From Maribacter litopenaei (lineage in GTDB: Bacteria; Bacteroidota; Bacteroidia; Flavobacteriales; Flavobacteriaceae), in contig NZ_CP104205.1 in assembly GCF_025244665.1 (NCBI RefSeq), forward strand, positions 1,733,001 to 1,797,000: DNA of 64,000 nt, in the 5' to 3' direction. Under the pieces are notes generated by a model. That model made no database searches. It was not told the DNA's origin and worked only from the letters and a program-made list of their open reading frames with translations. Below, piece after piece: positions 13,883 through 23,579 of the stretch. The position numbers and the translations under genes were made by a program. Each line of letters begins with the position of its first letter. Position 1 is the stretch's first letter.

Positions 13883-14773
13883 ATGGAAAAGTTGAAGGGA
13901 ACAGGAGTAGCATTGATTACCCCGTTTACGGCTGATGGGCTGGTAGATGTGGAGGCTTTGGCAGAAATTGTCTCCTTTAACATTGATGGCGGTGTGGACT
14001 ATTTGGTGGCTTTGGGCACCACTGCAGAATCTGTAACACTTACCAAAAGCGAGAAGCAATTGGTGGTAGATACCATAGTGGAGGCGAATGAGGGCAGGCT
14101 ACCTTTGGTCATCGGGATTGGGGGCAACAATACAATGGCTATCGTAGAGGAATTGCACACCATGAATCTTTCCCAGTTTGATGCCATTCTGTCCGTTTCT
14201 CCCTATTACAACAGACCCACCCAAGAAGGGATTTACCAACATTTCAAGGTGATTTCGGAAGCTTCTCCGCTGCCCATTATCCTATATAACGTACCGGGCA
14301 GGACCGGAAGTAATATGCTACCAAGTACCACGTTACGTTTGGCCCGGGATTTTGAGAATATCGTAGCCATTAAGGAAGCATGCGGAAATATGATCCAGGT
14401 AATGGAATTGATAGACCATAGACCAAAAGGATTTCCGGTACTTTCAGGCGACGATATTACCGCTTTGCCCACCATATTGGCCGGTGGAGAGGGAGTTATT
14501 TCCGTTATTGGCCAAGGATTACCATCGGCATTTTCACAGATGGTAGGTTTGGGTATGGACGGTAAAAATGAGGAGGCCTACGAGTTGCACTATCTACTTC
14601 AGGAAGGTATGGGCCTTATTTTTGAGGAGGGAAATCCAGCAGGCATCAAAGCAATTTTTGAGATCTTGGGCATGTGCCGGGCATCGGTTAGACTCCCTTT
14701 GTTGGAGGCCACTCCTGGTCTAAAGAACAAGATTGCCAACTTTATTGCGTCCCTCACCAAAATTCCCGCATAA
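13883..14773 (+). CDS. dapA: 4-Hydroxy-tetrahydrodipicolinate synthase
   Basis: DapA condenses pyruvate with aspartate semialdehyde in the lysine/diaminopimelate pathway in the cytoplasm. The 296-residue protein has the Schiff-base lysine K164 (VAIKEACG), the catalytic Y135 in [10 protein letters not shown], the GTTAES box at residues 45-50 and [11 protein letters not shown] near 106-116. Length is normal for a TIM-barrel DHDPS. It follows the DUF6913 gene by 3 nt and is followed by about 110 nt containing the bamD promoter. Intact, no irregularities. Confidence 0.96.
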   Translation: MEKLKGTGVALITPFTADGLVDVEALAEIVSFNIDGGVDYLVALGTTAESVTLTKSEKQLVVDTIVEANEGRLPLVIGIGGNNTMAIVEELHTMNLSQFDAILSVSPYYNRPTQEGIYQHFKVISEASPLPIILYNVPGRTGSNMLPSTTLRLARDFENIVAIKEACGNMIQVMELIDHRPKGFPVLSGDDITALPTILAGGEGVISVIGQGLPSAFSQMVGLGMDGKNEEAYELHYLLQEGMGLIFEEGNPAGIKAIFEILGMCRASVRLPLLEATPGLKNKIANFIASLTKIPA

Positions 14774-14871
14774 ACTAATGTGTTAAATCCATCCCAAATG
14801 AGCTGGAGTTAACTCGCAATGCACCTATTTTCGACGGTGTAAAAATGTTTTTTAAATCCGTTGATAATCAT

Positions 14872-14879
14872 TAATTTTG
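14872..14879 (+). promoter_or_regulatory. -7 box TAATTTTG of bamD
   Basis: Matches TAnnTTTG. It lies only 4 nt before the ATG at 14884, which would leave no leader there, and this favours the in-frame ATG at 14896 as the bamD start. Confidence 0.45.
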
Positions 14880-14895
14880 CAAAATGTTTTTTAAA

Positions 14896-15718
14896 ATGAG
14901 GCAATTTTTTGTTTTAGGAGTCTTGTTGGTTGTTTTTCAATCATGTAGCGAGTATCAAAAAGTACTTAAGAAAGATGATGTTAAGGCCAAATATGATATG
15001 GCTGAAAAATTGTATAACGAAGAGGACTATAAACGTGCCAATCGTCTGTTCGAACAGATAGCGCCTAAATACGTGGGCAAGCCACAAGGGGAAAGAGTAA
15101 TGTTCTTTTTGGCGGACAGCTATTTTGAGCGCGGCGATTATAATATGGCAGGGTATCAGTTCGAGCGTTTCATTAAGTCCTACCCTAAAAGTGATAAATT
15201 GGCCGAAGCCTCTTTTATAGGAGCTAAAAGCTACTATGAATTGTCCCCTAGATATTCCCTGGACCGAGACAGACACGGATAAGGCCTTGCTAAAATTGCA
15301 GAACTTCATCAATACCTATTCAGAATCTGAATATTTTGAGGAAGCCAATGCCATGGCGCAGGAGCTTACAACAAAAAAGGAGAAAAAGGCGTTTGAGATT
15401 TTAAAGCAGTATAACAAGCTGGGAGAGTTCAATTATGACATGTTAAAATCCGCCATTGCCGCCAGTGAAAACTTTATCTCTGATTTTCCGGGATCCGTAT
15501 ATCGGGAAGATGCCTATTTTGTAAAGGCGGACGCATTGACACATCCGGCGATGAACAGTTTTGAAAGCTTACAGGAGGAAAGATTGGCGGAAGCTAGGGA
15601 AGCTTATAACACCCTTAAAAAGCAATATCCAAATACTAAATACGAAAAGGAATCTGCTAATTTGCTAGATAAGATCAATAAAGAATCACAAAAATTCAAT
15701 ACAGAAGAATCAAAATAA
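14896..15718 (+). CDS. bamD: Outer membrane assembly lipoprotein BamD, frameshifted
   Basis: BamD is an essential BAM-complex lipoprotein with TPR repeats that helps insert beta-barrel proteins. Visible: lipobox FQSC, then TPR-like helices (KYDMAEKLYNEEDYKRANRLFEQ..., YNMAGYQFERFIKSYP). The frame breaks near 15265; reading CCGAGAC as CCAGAC gives SLDQTDTDKALLKLQ and a continuous protein of about 274 residues, normal for the Bacteroidota family. I prefer ATG 14896 because of the -7 box position. It is followed by rpoZ after 12 nt, the usual neighbour in Flavobacteriia. The break is almost certainly a sequence error, since the gene is essential. Confidence 0.88.
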
Positions 15719-15730
15719 ATAGCTTTCATT

Positions 15731-16063
15731 ATGAACATGAACGATTTAAAAAGTTCCAAGGCACCTGTTTCAACGGTAACCATCAACAGAAATGAATTTG
15801 ATGCCCCTACCAATAACATTTATGAGGCGATTTCCATTGCGGCCAAGCGTGCCGTGCAGATCAATTCCGAAATTAAAAAGGAGTTGTTGGAAAAATTGGA
15901 GGAGTTTGCTACCTATAGCGATAGCTTGGAAGAAGTTTTTGAGAACAAGGAACAAATTGAAGTTTCCAAGTTTTACGAAAAACTTCCTAAACCACATGCT
16001 TTGGCAGTAGAGGAGTGGTTGCACGATAAAATTTACCATAGAAATACCGAGAAAGACGTATAA
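15731..16063 (+). CDS. rpoZ: RNA polymerase subunit omega, Bacteroidota type
   Basis: The 110-residue protein has the omega core NIYEAISIAAKRAVQINSEIKKELLEKLEE at residues 29-58, related to the PYELVxxAxxRAxQI motif of other bacteria. Omega binds the beta' subunit and aids RNA polymerase assembly. Its position between bamD and coaBC is the conserved arrangement in this phylum. The start MNMNDLKSSK has a second ATG two codons later, so the precise initiation codon may vary. Stop is 5 nt before coaBC. Small size and divergent tail are typical. Confidence 0.88.
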   Translation: MNMNDLKSSKAPVSTVTINRNEFDAPTNNIYEAISIAAKRAVQINSEIKKELLEKLEEFATYSDSLEEVFENKEQIEVSKFYEKLPKPHALAVEEWLHDKIYHRNTEKDV

Positions 16064-16068
16064 GGTAT

Positions 16069-17274
16069 ATGTTGACCGGCAAGAACATCCTTTTAGGCAT
16101 TACCGGAGGGATTGCCGCTTATAAAACAACATTTCTTGTTCGTTTACTGATAAAAGCTGGCGCTAACGTTAAGATTGTTCTTACCGAGAGCGCCAGTTCT
16201 TTTGTTTCGCCGCTTACGTTGGCCACACTTTCTAAAAATCCGGTGGTATCCAATTTCGTAAAGACAGAAAACAATACCATTGATTGGAACAATCATGTAG
16301 CACTGGGACTTTGGGCAGATATCATGGTAATTGCTCCGGCCACGGCCAATACCCTTTCAAAAATGGCCCACGGAACTTCGGACAATCTCTTGTTGGCGTG
16401 TTATCTTTCCGCCAAGTGTCCAGTCTTTTTTGCCCCTGCGATGGATTTGGACATGTACCGACATCCTTCAACCAAAAAATCTTTCGACACCCTTATATCC
16501 TTTGGGAACATTATGATACCGGCAACTTCAGGTGAATTGGCCAGTGGTTTACACGGTGAAGGAAGGATGGCGGAACCCGAAGCTATCTTAGAATTTATAA
16601 GTAATTATTTGTCTGAAGGACTACCCCTGAAAAACAAAAAGGTCCTGATTACGGCCGGACCTACCTATGAGGCCATAGATCCCGTAAGATTTATTGGGAA
16701 CCATTCATCCGGATTAATGGGCTTTGAATTGGCAAGGGCAGCTTCTGAATTAGGAGCCCTTGTTGTTTTGGTTTCGGGGCCTTCAAAATATGAAGTACAA
16801 AATGATTCAGTGCAGTTGATCAGGGTGGTATCCGCGGACGAAATGTATGAAAAAGCCCATGCCCACTATCTCGACTCTCATATTGTTATCTGTGCCGCAG
16901 CAGTTGCGGATTATAAACCCAAAGTGAAGGCAGCGCAAAAAATTAAAAAGTCGGATGCCGAATTGCAAATCGATCTGGTGAAAAACAAGGATATTCTTTA
17001 TTCCTTTGGACAAGACAAAACATCGCAATTTTTGGTCGGTTTTGCGCTAGAAACAGAAAATGAGCTTGAGAATGCCAAGGGGAAACTTAAGCGTAAGAAT
17101 TTGGATGCCATTGTACTGAACTCAATGAACGATCAAGGTGCCGGATTTGGAGGAAATACCAATAAAATTAGCTTTATAGATACCAATTTGGATATACAAA
17201 CGTTTGAACTAAAAACCAAGGCGGCCGTCGCCAAGGATATCCTTAATGAAATCGTCAAAAGACTCCATGCGTAA
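16069..17274 (+). CDS. coaBC: Bifunctional phosphopantothenoylcysteine decarboxylase/synthetase
   Basis: CoaBC makes 4'-phosphopantothenoylcysteine and decarboxylates it in coenzyme A synthesis. The 401-residue protein has the FMN-binding CoaC half (GITGGIAAYK; NNHVALGLWADIMVIAPATANT; PAMDLDMYRHPST) and the CoaB half (ITAGPTYEAIDPVRFIGNHSSG; ADYKPK; KNKDIL), both with the expected motifs. It overlaps the next gene (porD) by 8 nt. coaE, for the last step of the pathway, lies 5.6 kb downstream but not in the same operon. Intact and unremarkable. Confidence 0.95.
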   Translation: MLTGKNILLGITGGIAAYKTTFLVRLLIKAGANVKIVLTESASSFVSPLTLATLSKNPVVSNFVKTENNTIDWNNHVALGLWADIMVIAPATANTLSKMAHGTSDNLLLACYLSAKCPVFFAPAMDLDMYRHPSTKKSFDTLISFGNIMIPATSGELASGLHGEGRMAEPEAILEFISNYLSEGLPLKNKKVLITAGPTYEAIDPVRFIGNHSSGLMGFELARAASELGALVVLVSGPSKYEVQNDSVQLIRVVSADEMYEKAHAHYLDSHIVICAAAVADYKPKVKAAQKIKKSDAELQIDLVKNKDILYSFGQDKTSQFLVGFALETENELENAKGKLKRKNLDAIVLNSMNDQGAGFGGNTNKISFIDTNLDIQTFELKTKAAVAKDILNEIVKRLHA

Positions 17275-18157
17275 GTTTTTATCGTTCCTAATAGTAGTTT
17301 CACTTAGTTTTATTTCGATCCAAGCGCAAGAATTGAACTGTACGGTTACTATCAATTCAGATCAGGTTTCCCAAACGAACCAGCAGATTTTTAGGACTTT
17401 GGAGCGTTCTTTGAGTGATTTTGTCAACAAGAACAAATGGACCAATAGGGTATATAAGGAGAATGAACGGGTCAATGCGCAGATGTTCATAACCATAACG
17501 GATTATGAGTCCGATCGTTTTAGCGGCAACATTCAGATACAATCTTCGCGTCCCGTTTTCAACACTTCCTATGAAAGTCCGGTGTTTAATTACAAGGACA
17601 ATCAGTTGAATTTTCAGTATATAGAGTTTCAACCCCTGGTTTTTAATGAAAATGTATTCGAATCGAACTTAGTGGCCGTTGTTGCCTATTATGTGTACGT
17701 GATTTTAGGGCTAGATGCGGATACCTTCGCCTTGGAAGGTGGAACGGATTTCTATAGAAAGGCACAAAGCATAGTGACACAGGCACAGGGCAGTAATTAT
17801 AGTGGCTGGACACAAACTTCAGATCGTAGTAGATTTGAATTGGTCGATAATCTTCTTTCCAACACCTATAAGGAATACAGAGTTGCAATGTATAATTACC
17901 ATAGAAAAGGGTTGGATATTTTGGCGGATAACAATAGTACCGGCAAGCAAATAATCGCAGGTACTATGAAATTGTTTGAAACTATGATCAATAGAAGACC
18001 AAATGCCTTTTTGATTCAAACCTTTTTCGATGCCAAATCAGAAGAAATCCAGAATATTTTCTCCGATGATCCTAAAGTGGATATCGTTAAATTAAAGGAG
18101 ACTCTCAATAAAATTGCACCTTTGTATTCAAGTACTTGGAATGATATTAAGTATTGA
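17267..18157 (+). CDS. porD: Type IX secretion protein PorD (DUF4835)
   Basis: This DUF4835 protein has a Sec signal peptide (MRKFLSFLIVVSLSFISIQAQ) and a globular periplasmic domain with conserved QELNCTVTINSDQV at its start and DADTFALEGGTDFYRKAQ in the middle; members were linked to the type IX secretion system as PorD. I start at ATG 17267, overlapping the coaBC stop, because this gives a clean signal peptide; an earlier start at 17246 would add seven polar residues. Length (296 aa) is normal. Convergent or following gene recN has its own promoter 60 nt downstream. Confidence 0.85.
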   Translation: MRKFLSFLIVVSLSFISIQAQELNCTVTINSDQVSQTNQQIFRTLERSLSDFVNKNKWTNRVYKENERVNAQMFITITDYESDRFSGNIQIQSSRPVFNTSYESPVFNYKDNQLNFQYIEFQPLVFNENVFESNLVAVVAYYVYVILGLDADTFALEGGTDFYRKAQSIVTQAQGSNYSGWTQTSDRSRFELVDNLLSNTYKEYRVAMYNYHRKGLDILADNNSTGKQIIAGTMKLFETMINRRPNAFLIQTFFDAKSEEIQNIFSDDPKVDIVKLKETLNKIAPLYSSTWNDIKY

Positions 18158-18219
18158 TTCTTTTGGATCATTCATTTTTTCCATTCTACTGAATTTTTCA
18201 TTCGTATTTCTACTGGAGC

Positions 18220-18251
18220 TTGAACTTGATACTTGAAATAGATTACCTTTG
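18220..18251 (+). promoter_or_regulatory. Promoter of recN
   Basis: TTG (18220-18222), 21 nt, TACCTTTG (18244-18251), followed by the recN start region at 18268-18275. Fits the Bacteroidota consensus. Confidence 0.5.
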
Positions 18252-18271
18252 GTTTTCTAAATTTCAATGAT

Positions 18272-19924
18272 TTGTTGACCAATCTTTCCATTGACAATTA
18301 CGCACTGATCGATAGTTTGGAAGTAGATCTGGACACTGGTTTTACCATCATTACAGGAGAGACAGGTGCAGGTAAATCCATCTTTTTGGGCGGTCTTTCC
18401 TTGGTATTGGGAAAAAGAGCAGATTTATCTTCCCTGAGGGATAAAGATCGAAAGTGTGTCATAGAAGCTTATTTTCAAATTAAGGACTATGGTTTGCAAT
18501 CCTTTTTTCAAGAAAACGATCTGGATTATGAGGATAGCACGGTCATTAGAAGGGAGATTTTGCCTAGTGGTAAGTCACGTGCCTTTATCAATGATACGCC
18601 TGTAACCTTGGATGTGCTGTCTCAATTAGGTGATCGGTTGATAGATATTCACTCACAGCATCAGACGTTACGGTTGACCGAAAACGATTTTCAGCTAAAA
18701 TTAATTGATGCCCTAGCGGACAATAAGTACCGCCTTTCCGAATTTAGGAAGACACTGTCAAAATATACATCCACTAAAAAGGAACTACAGGACCTTATCG
18801 ATTTCCGCGAATAGTGCATTGAAGGAACAGGACTATAATGATTTCCTGTTGACAGAGTTAGAAGGGGCACCTTTGAAAGAAGGCATCTTAGAGGAATTGG
18901 AGGAGCAGTATGAGCAGTTGAACAACGTAGAGTTGATTATGGAGGAGCTGTCCAAAGGGGAACAACTTATGAACGATGAGCAGATTGGCGTAACAACCTT
19001 GCTTTCGGAATTAAAAAGTACATTATCCAGATTATCAGGTTTTGGTAAACAATATGAAAACCTGCACGAGAGAATACAATCTGTTTATATTGAGATGGAT
19101 GATATCAACTCTGAACTTCAGGCATTTCAGGACGGGGTAGAATCCAATCCGGCACTATTGGAAGAAACCAATGCCAAGCTTCAGTTGTTGTACAACTTAC
19201 AAAAAAAGCATGGAGTTTCGGAGATTTCGGAATTGATTCAAATCAAGGAGGAACTTTCGCAAAAGGCCTTTGAAACAGCCCATGTAGATGAAAAAATTTC
19301 GATTAAAACTAGGGAACTTCAAGATTTGGAATCGGTATTGGAGGAGCAGGCGCTGGTGATAAGGGAGAAAAGGAACGCCGTTATTCCTAGTTTAAAAAGT
19401 CAGTTGGAATTGGATTTGTCCCAACTGGGTATGCCCAGTGCTTCATTCAATATCTATTTAGATAGTACAGATACATTTAAAATCAATGGAATGGATGAAC
19501 TTTCCTTTCTATTTACCGCTAATAAGGGAAGTGATTATGGAGAGCTAAAAAAAGTGGCTTACGGTGGGGAACTTTCAAGGATCATGTTGGTTATCAAGTC
19601 CATTCTAGCCAAATATGAAAAATTGCCCACCATCATGTTCGATGAGATAGATACAGGGGTTTCGGAGAAATATCAAATAGAATGGCGGATATCATGAAGG
19701 AAATGAGCAAGGACATGCAGGTATTTTCCATAACGCATCTTCCACAGGTGGCTTCAAAGGGCAACCATCATTTTAAAGTATTTAAGACCGATGAGGCCCA
19801 AGGCACCCGGACCAACATGCGCAAGCTTTCGAATGATGAAAGGGTCGTGGAACTTGCCCGGATGTTAGGTGGCAATGAACTCACGGATTCAGCTCCGGCA
19901 CACGCCGGACAATTGTTAAATTAA
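18272..19924 (+). CDS. recN: DNA repair protein RecN, two frameshifts
   Basis: RecN is an SMC-like ATPase in double-strand break repair. Seen: LTNLSIDNYALID at the N terminus, Walker A TGETGAGKS (about residues 29-37), DIHSQHQTLRL, long coiled-coil middle, then YGGELSRIMLVIKS (signature), PTIMFDEIDTGVSG (Walker B) and ITHLPQVASKG. Frames break near 18811 (TTCCGCGAATAG) and near 19664, where TTCGG read as TTCTGG restores GVSGEISNRMADIM. Repaired length about 550, normal. The start is TTG 18272 or 18275; ATG 18268 is out of frame unless another error exists. Confidence 0.88.
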
Positions 19925-19960
19925 TTGTAGTTGCTTAAAATCGGATTGGTATATTTTAAA

Positions 19961-19968
19961 TATCTTTG
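19961..19968 (+). promoter_or_regulatory. -7 box TATCTTTG upstream of fabI
   Basis: Matches TAnnTTTG, 30 nt before ATG 19999. No TTG at the ideal distance is evident. Confidence 0.4.
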
Positions 19969-19998
19969 ATCCATTAGCAACACTAAGAACCAACAAAC

Positions 19999-20805
19999 AT
20001 GGCTTACAATCTATTAAAAGGAAAAAAAGGAATCATATTTGGAGCTTTGGACGAGAATTCTATAGCTTGGAAAACGGCGCAACGAGTACATGAGGAAGGT
20101 GGAACCTTTGTTTTGACCAACGCACCAATAGCCATGCGAATGGGTCAAATCAAAGAATTGGCCGAGAAAACGGGTTCTGAAATTATTCCAGCCGATGCTA
20201 CCAATGAGGAGGATTTGTCAAATTTAGTGACCAAATCCATGGAGATTTTGGGTGGTAAATTGGATTTTGTACTTCACTCTATTGGTATGTCGGTAAATGT
20301 GAGAAAAGGAAGAGCTTATACCGACGAGAACTATGATTTTACGGCCAAGGGATGGGATGTTTCTGCGCTTTCATTCCATAAAGTAATGCAATCTTTATAT
20401 AAGAACGATGCCATGAATGAATGGGGCAGTATTGTAGCCCTTACCTACATGGCCGCACAACGTACTTTTCCCGACTATAACGATATGGCCGATAATAAGG
20501 CCTATTTGGAATCCGTGGCGCGTAGTTTTGGCTACTTCTTTGGAAAGGAGAAAAAGGTCCGGGTTAACACCATTTCTCAATCTCCAACCGCTACAACAGC
20601 GGGACAGGGAATTAAAGGGTTTGACGGATTTATTAATTATGCGGAGAAAATGTCTCCTTTGGGTAATGCCACTGCCCAGGATTGTGCGGATTATACACTT
20701 ACCTTGTTTTCAGATCTCACGAGAAAAGTGACTATGCAAAATCTTTTCCATGATGGTGGGTTTTCCAATACAGGGGTTAGCCAGGAGGTCATAGATAAAT
20801 TCTAA
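19999..20805 (+). CDS. fabI: Enoyl-[acyl-carrier-protein] reductase FabI
   Basis: FabI catalyses the last reduction of each fatty acid elongation cycle with NADH, in the cytoplasm. The 268-residue SDR-like protein has GIIFGALDENSIAW (residues 11-24), LDFVLHSIGMS near 88-98, and the catalytic tyrosines Y150 and Y160 with K167 in the Y-x6-K spacing special to FabI. C-terminal QNLFHDGGFSNTGVS is normal. Triclosan-type inhibitors target this enzyme. Stands alone between recN and a glycosyltransferase. Intact. Confidence 0.95.
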   Translation: MAYNLLKGKKGIIFGALDENSIAWKTAQRVHEEGGTFVLTNAPIAMRMGQIKELAEKTGSEIIPADATNEEDLSNLVTKSMEILGGKLDFVLHSIGMSVNVRKGRAYTDENYDFTAKGWDVSALSFHKVMQSLYKNDAMNEWGSIVALTYMAAQRTFPDYNDMADNKAYLESVARSFGYFFGKEKKVRVNTISQSPTATTAGQGIKGFDGFINYAEKMSPLGNATAQDCADYTLTLFSDLTRKVTMQNLFHDGGFSNTGVSQEVIDKF

Positions 20806-20853
20806 AAGGACATACAGAGATTTCTAGGGCCTTACAATGCATGAAAATTTAAA

Positions 20854-21870
20854 ATGAATTTATCATTTTCGTTTATAATTCCAGTATTTAACAGGCCCAA
20901 TGAAATAGAGGAACTCTTGGAAAGCCTTTTATTACAGACTTATTCCAAGAGATTTGAGGTGGTAATTGTAGAAGATGGCTCTACGATTCCTGCTAAGGAA
21001 GTAGTGAATCGTTTTACCGACCAATTGAATATCTCCTATTATCAAAAACCGAATTCCGGTCCAGGTGACTCACGTAATTATGGTATGAAATTGGCCAAAG
21101 GGAATTACTTTGTCGTCTTGGATTCTGATTGTATTGTACCCCCTCAATATTTAGAACAAGCAGAAAATAGTCTTTCTAAGGAATTTGTACACTGTTATGG
21201 TGGGCCGGATGCTGCACATTCTTCCTTCACAAATGTTCAAAAGGCCATTAACTATGCCATGACTTCCTTCTTAACCACTGGTGGTATAAGGGGAAAAAGA
21301 AATTCTGTAAACAAATTTCAACCAAGAAGTTTTAACATGGGCATCTCCAAAGAGGCCTTTGAACGTACGGGAGGTTACGGAAATATCCATCCGGGTGAAG
21401 ATCCTGATTTGACCATTCGAATTTGGGAAAAAGGATATGATACCAAATTGATACCGGAAGCCTTTGTGTATCATAAAAGGAGAATAGACTGGAATAAATT
21501 TTACATACAGGTAAAAAAGTTTGGTCCGGTAAGACCCATATTAAATACATGGCATCCCAAAACAGCAAAATTGACCTATTGGTTTCCTTCAATATTTGTT
21601 ACGGCGTTCATGGTTTCTATAGCGCTCGCTTTTTTAGGTGTTATAGCACCCCTAATTTGCTTTTTTCTGTATTTTTTAGTGTTGTTGTTAGATGCCTTGT
21701 ACAAGACAAAAAAAATAAATGTTGCTTTCATGTCGGTATTTGCAACATTGGTACAATTTCTTGGCTATGGTTTTGGTTTTTTGAAGTCTACTATTTATAC
21801 TACATTTAGTAGTAAGACTCGAGAGGAGCTTTTTCCAAAATTATTTTTTAAAACCAAGGACAAATCGTGA
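20854..21870 (+). CDS. Family 2 glycosyltransferase, membrane-anchored
   Basis: The N-terminal 230 residues are a GT-A domain: FSFIIPVFNRPNEIEELLESL, the DxD-like motif DSDC (residues 90-93), GGPDAAHSS and a late GGYGNIHPGEDPDLTIR acceptor-site motif. At the C terminus are two to three membrane helices (about 245-300). It transfers an activated sugar to a lipid or polysaccharide; donor and acceptor cannot be told from the sequence. It overlaps the YbbR-like gene by 4 nt (GTGA), so the two are translationally coupled. Intact. Confidence 0.85.
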   Translation: MNLSFSFIIPVFNRPNEIEELLESLLLQTYSKRFEVVIVEDGSTIPAKEVVNRFTDQLNISYYQKPNSGPGDSRNYGMKLAKGNYFVVLDSDCIVPPQYLEQAENSLSKEFVHCYGGPDAAHSSFTNVQKAINYAMTSFLTTGGIRGKRNSVNKFQPRSFNMGISKEAFERTGGYGNIHPGEDPDLTIRIWEKGYDTKLIPEAFVYHKRRIDWNKFYIQVKKFGPVRPILNTWHPKTAKLTYWFPSIFVTAFMVSIALAFLGVIAPLICFFLYFLVLLLDALYKTKKINVAFMSVFATLVQFLGYGFGFLKSTIYTTFSSKTREELFPKLFFKTKDKS

Positions 21871-22827
21871 TTTTAGAAAGAATTAAAACAGGTTTAAAAA
21901 AGAGAAAGGTCAAGGTATTCTTGGTCTTTTTATTTTTTTCCTTTCTAGCTTGGTTCGTTAATAATCTCGCCCAAACTTTTACGGGAACCACTTCCTTTAA
22001 TCTGACCTATGTGAATGTACCACAAGAGTTTCTTTTGTCCGAAACACCAAAAAGTGAACTACAAGTAAGGGTTAGGGCAGTAGGTTTTCAATTTATTGGT
22101 TTTGGTATTAGAAAGAAAAATATACAAATAAACCTTTCGGAGGTAAGAAAAAAGGACAATCGTTATTTTATACCTCCATCAATATATAGAAGGCAGATAC
22201 AAGGACAATTGTCCAACGATATGGAATTGTTGGAAATGGACAACGACACTATTTTTGTAAAATTCACCTCCTTAGAATCCAAAGAAGTACCTGTTTTACC
22301 TAGGCTAAATATTACGTTTGCAAAAAATCACGTCCTGATGGATTCTTTGGTAATAAATCCAAAATCTATTATAGTTAAAGGGCCAAAAGTGCAAATTGAT
22401 ACTATTCAAAGTGTATATTCTTCTTTCATAGAGCTGAAAAATATAGATGCTGATTTTTCTCAGAAAGTTACCTTGGTCAAGTCGCGGGAGTTAAGTGAAA
22501 CTAATTTTAATCCTTCATCGGTGACAATCTCAGGGAAGGTATATCGGTTTGCAGAGCAAATATTTGAAGTGCCCGTCAATATGTTGAACCTTCCGGATAG
22601 TGTTCAAGTTAGAATGTTCCCGAGATGCTGTTCAAGTGGTTTGCCAAGCCCAATTGGAAATACTTAAGGACATTACACCAGATGATTTCATGGTAACGGC
22701 AGATTATAAGAAGGTTGGTGATAGCAATCAAAATATGTTGTCCTTGGAATTGAAGGAAAAACCGGAAAATATCAATAATGCCGTTCTTAGAACAAAAGAA
22801 ATTGAATTTATATTAAAAAAGGAGTGA
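21867..22827 (+). CDS. YbbR-like domain protein, frameshifted
   Basis: An N-terminal membrane anchor (residues 15-35, VFLVFLFFSFLAWFVNNL) is followed by beta-rich YbbR-like repeats in the periplasm (FNLTYVNVPQEFLLS; EVPVLPRLNITFAK; KSIIVKGPK). YbbR/CdaR proteins elsewhere regulate the c-di-AMP cyclase CdaA; the role in Bacteroidota is less clear. Start is GTG 21867 in the GTGA overlap with the glycosyltransferase. The frame breaks at about 22620, where CCGAGATG read as CCAGATG restores RMFPDAVQVVCQAQLEIL. Repaired length about 320 residues. coaE follows after about 85 nt, as in other Flavobacteriia. Confidence 0.78.
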
Positions 22828-22912
22828 AACATCTAGCTATAAATTTATGATAATGGGAAAACAACCCAGTTGTATGTTGCCTATGGTGTATGGATAAAAG
22901 AATTTCAAACTC

Positions 22913-23497
22913 ATGAAAATAATTGGCCTTACTGGTGGAATTGGTAGTGGAAAGACCACTGTGGCCAAAATGTTTGGAGAGTTGGGTGTACCTATTTACA
23001 ACTCTGATTTGGAAGCAAAAAAATTAATGCACTCCTCTAAAGTTGTCAAGAAAAAATTGATAGGCCTATTTGGTGATTCTGCCTATATAGATGGAGAACT
23101 GAATCGTTCCATGATAGCCAAGGCAGTTTTCAATGATGGGGTATTACTAAAAAAGTTAAACAAAATCGTACACCCGGCCGTTAGAAAGCACTTTGAAAAA
23201 TGGTCTAAAAAACAGGATTATCCTTATGTAGTTCAAGAAACCGCTCTTTTGTTTGAAAACAAAGCTCAAGATTTTTATGATAAGATAGTGCTGGTGATAG
23301 CTCCCAAGGAAGTAAGGATAAATAGATTGTTGGCGCGTGACAATTCTACTAGGGAAGACATACTAGCAAGGATGAAAAATCAATTGAAAGACGATGAAAC
23401 GATATCTTTGGCTGACTATGTAATTAAAAACAGAGACTTAATAAAAACAAGGGAAAGAGTTGCTCAAGTACATCGGGCCATCCTTGATTTTTGCTAA
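22913..23497 (+). CDS. coaE: Dephospho-CoA kinase
   Basis: CoaE phosphorylates dephospho-CoA at the ribose 3' position, the final step of coenzyme A synthesis. The 194-residue protein opens with the P-loop GLTGGIGSGKTT (residues 5-16), followed by the family motif VPIYNSDLEAK, VVQETALLFENK and the lid RINRLLARDNSTREDILARM. Normal length. Downstream are about 80 nt with no gene before the histidine kinase. Intact. Confidence 0.95.
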   Translation: MKIIGLTGGIGSGKTTVAKMFGELGVPIYNSDLEAKKLMHSSKVVKKKLIGLFGDSAYIDGELNRSMIAKAVFNDGVLLKKLNKIVHPAVRKHFEKWSKKQDYPYVVQETALLFENKAQDFYDKIVLVIAPKEVRINRLLARDNSTREDILARMKNQLKDDETISLADYVIKNRDLIKTRERVAQVHRAILDFC

Positions 23498-23579
23498 GGC
23501 CGGCAAATTTTAACATTTGTGTTAAGGTTTGGTTAAACGTACTTCGGCTTTCCTGTAAATAATTAATTTTAACATAATA

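Noticed and set aside
15792..17028. Assorted ORFs of 60-90 codons inside and opposite rpoZ, coaBC and other core genes
   Set aside because: Shadows of real genes in other frames, with unusual composition and no homology that I recognise.
18272..19924. Programmed ribosomal frameshifting in recN and clpB
   Set aside because: Sites lack slippery heptamers and stimulatory structure, and similar breaks occur in many unrelated genes.
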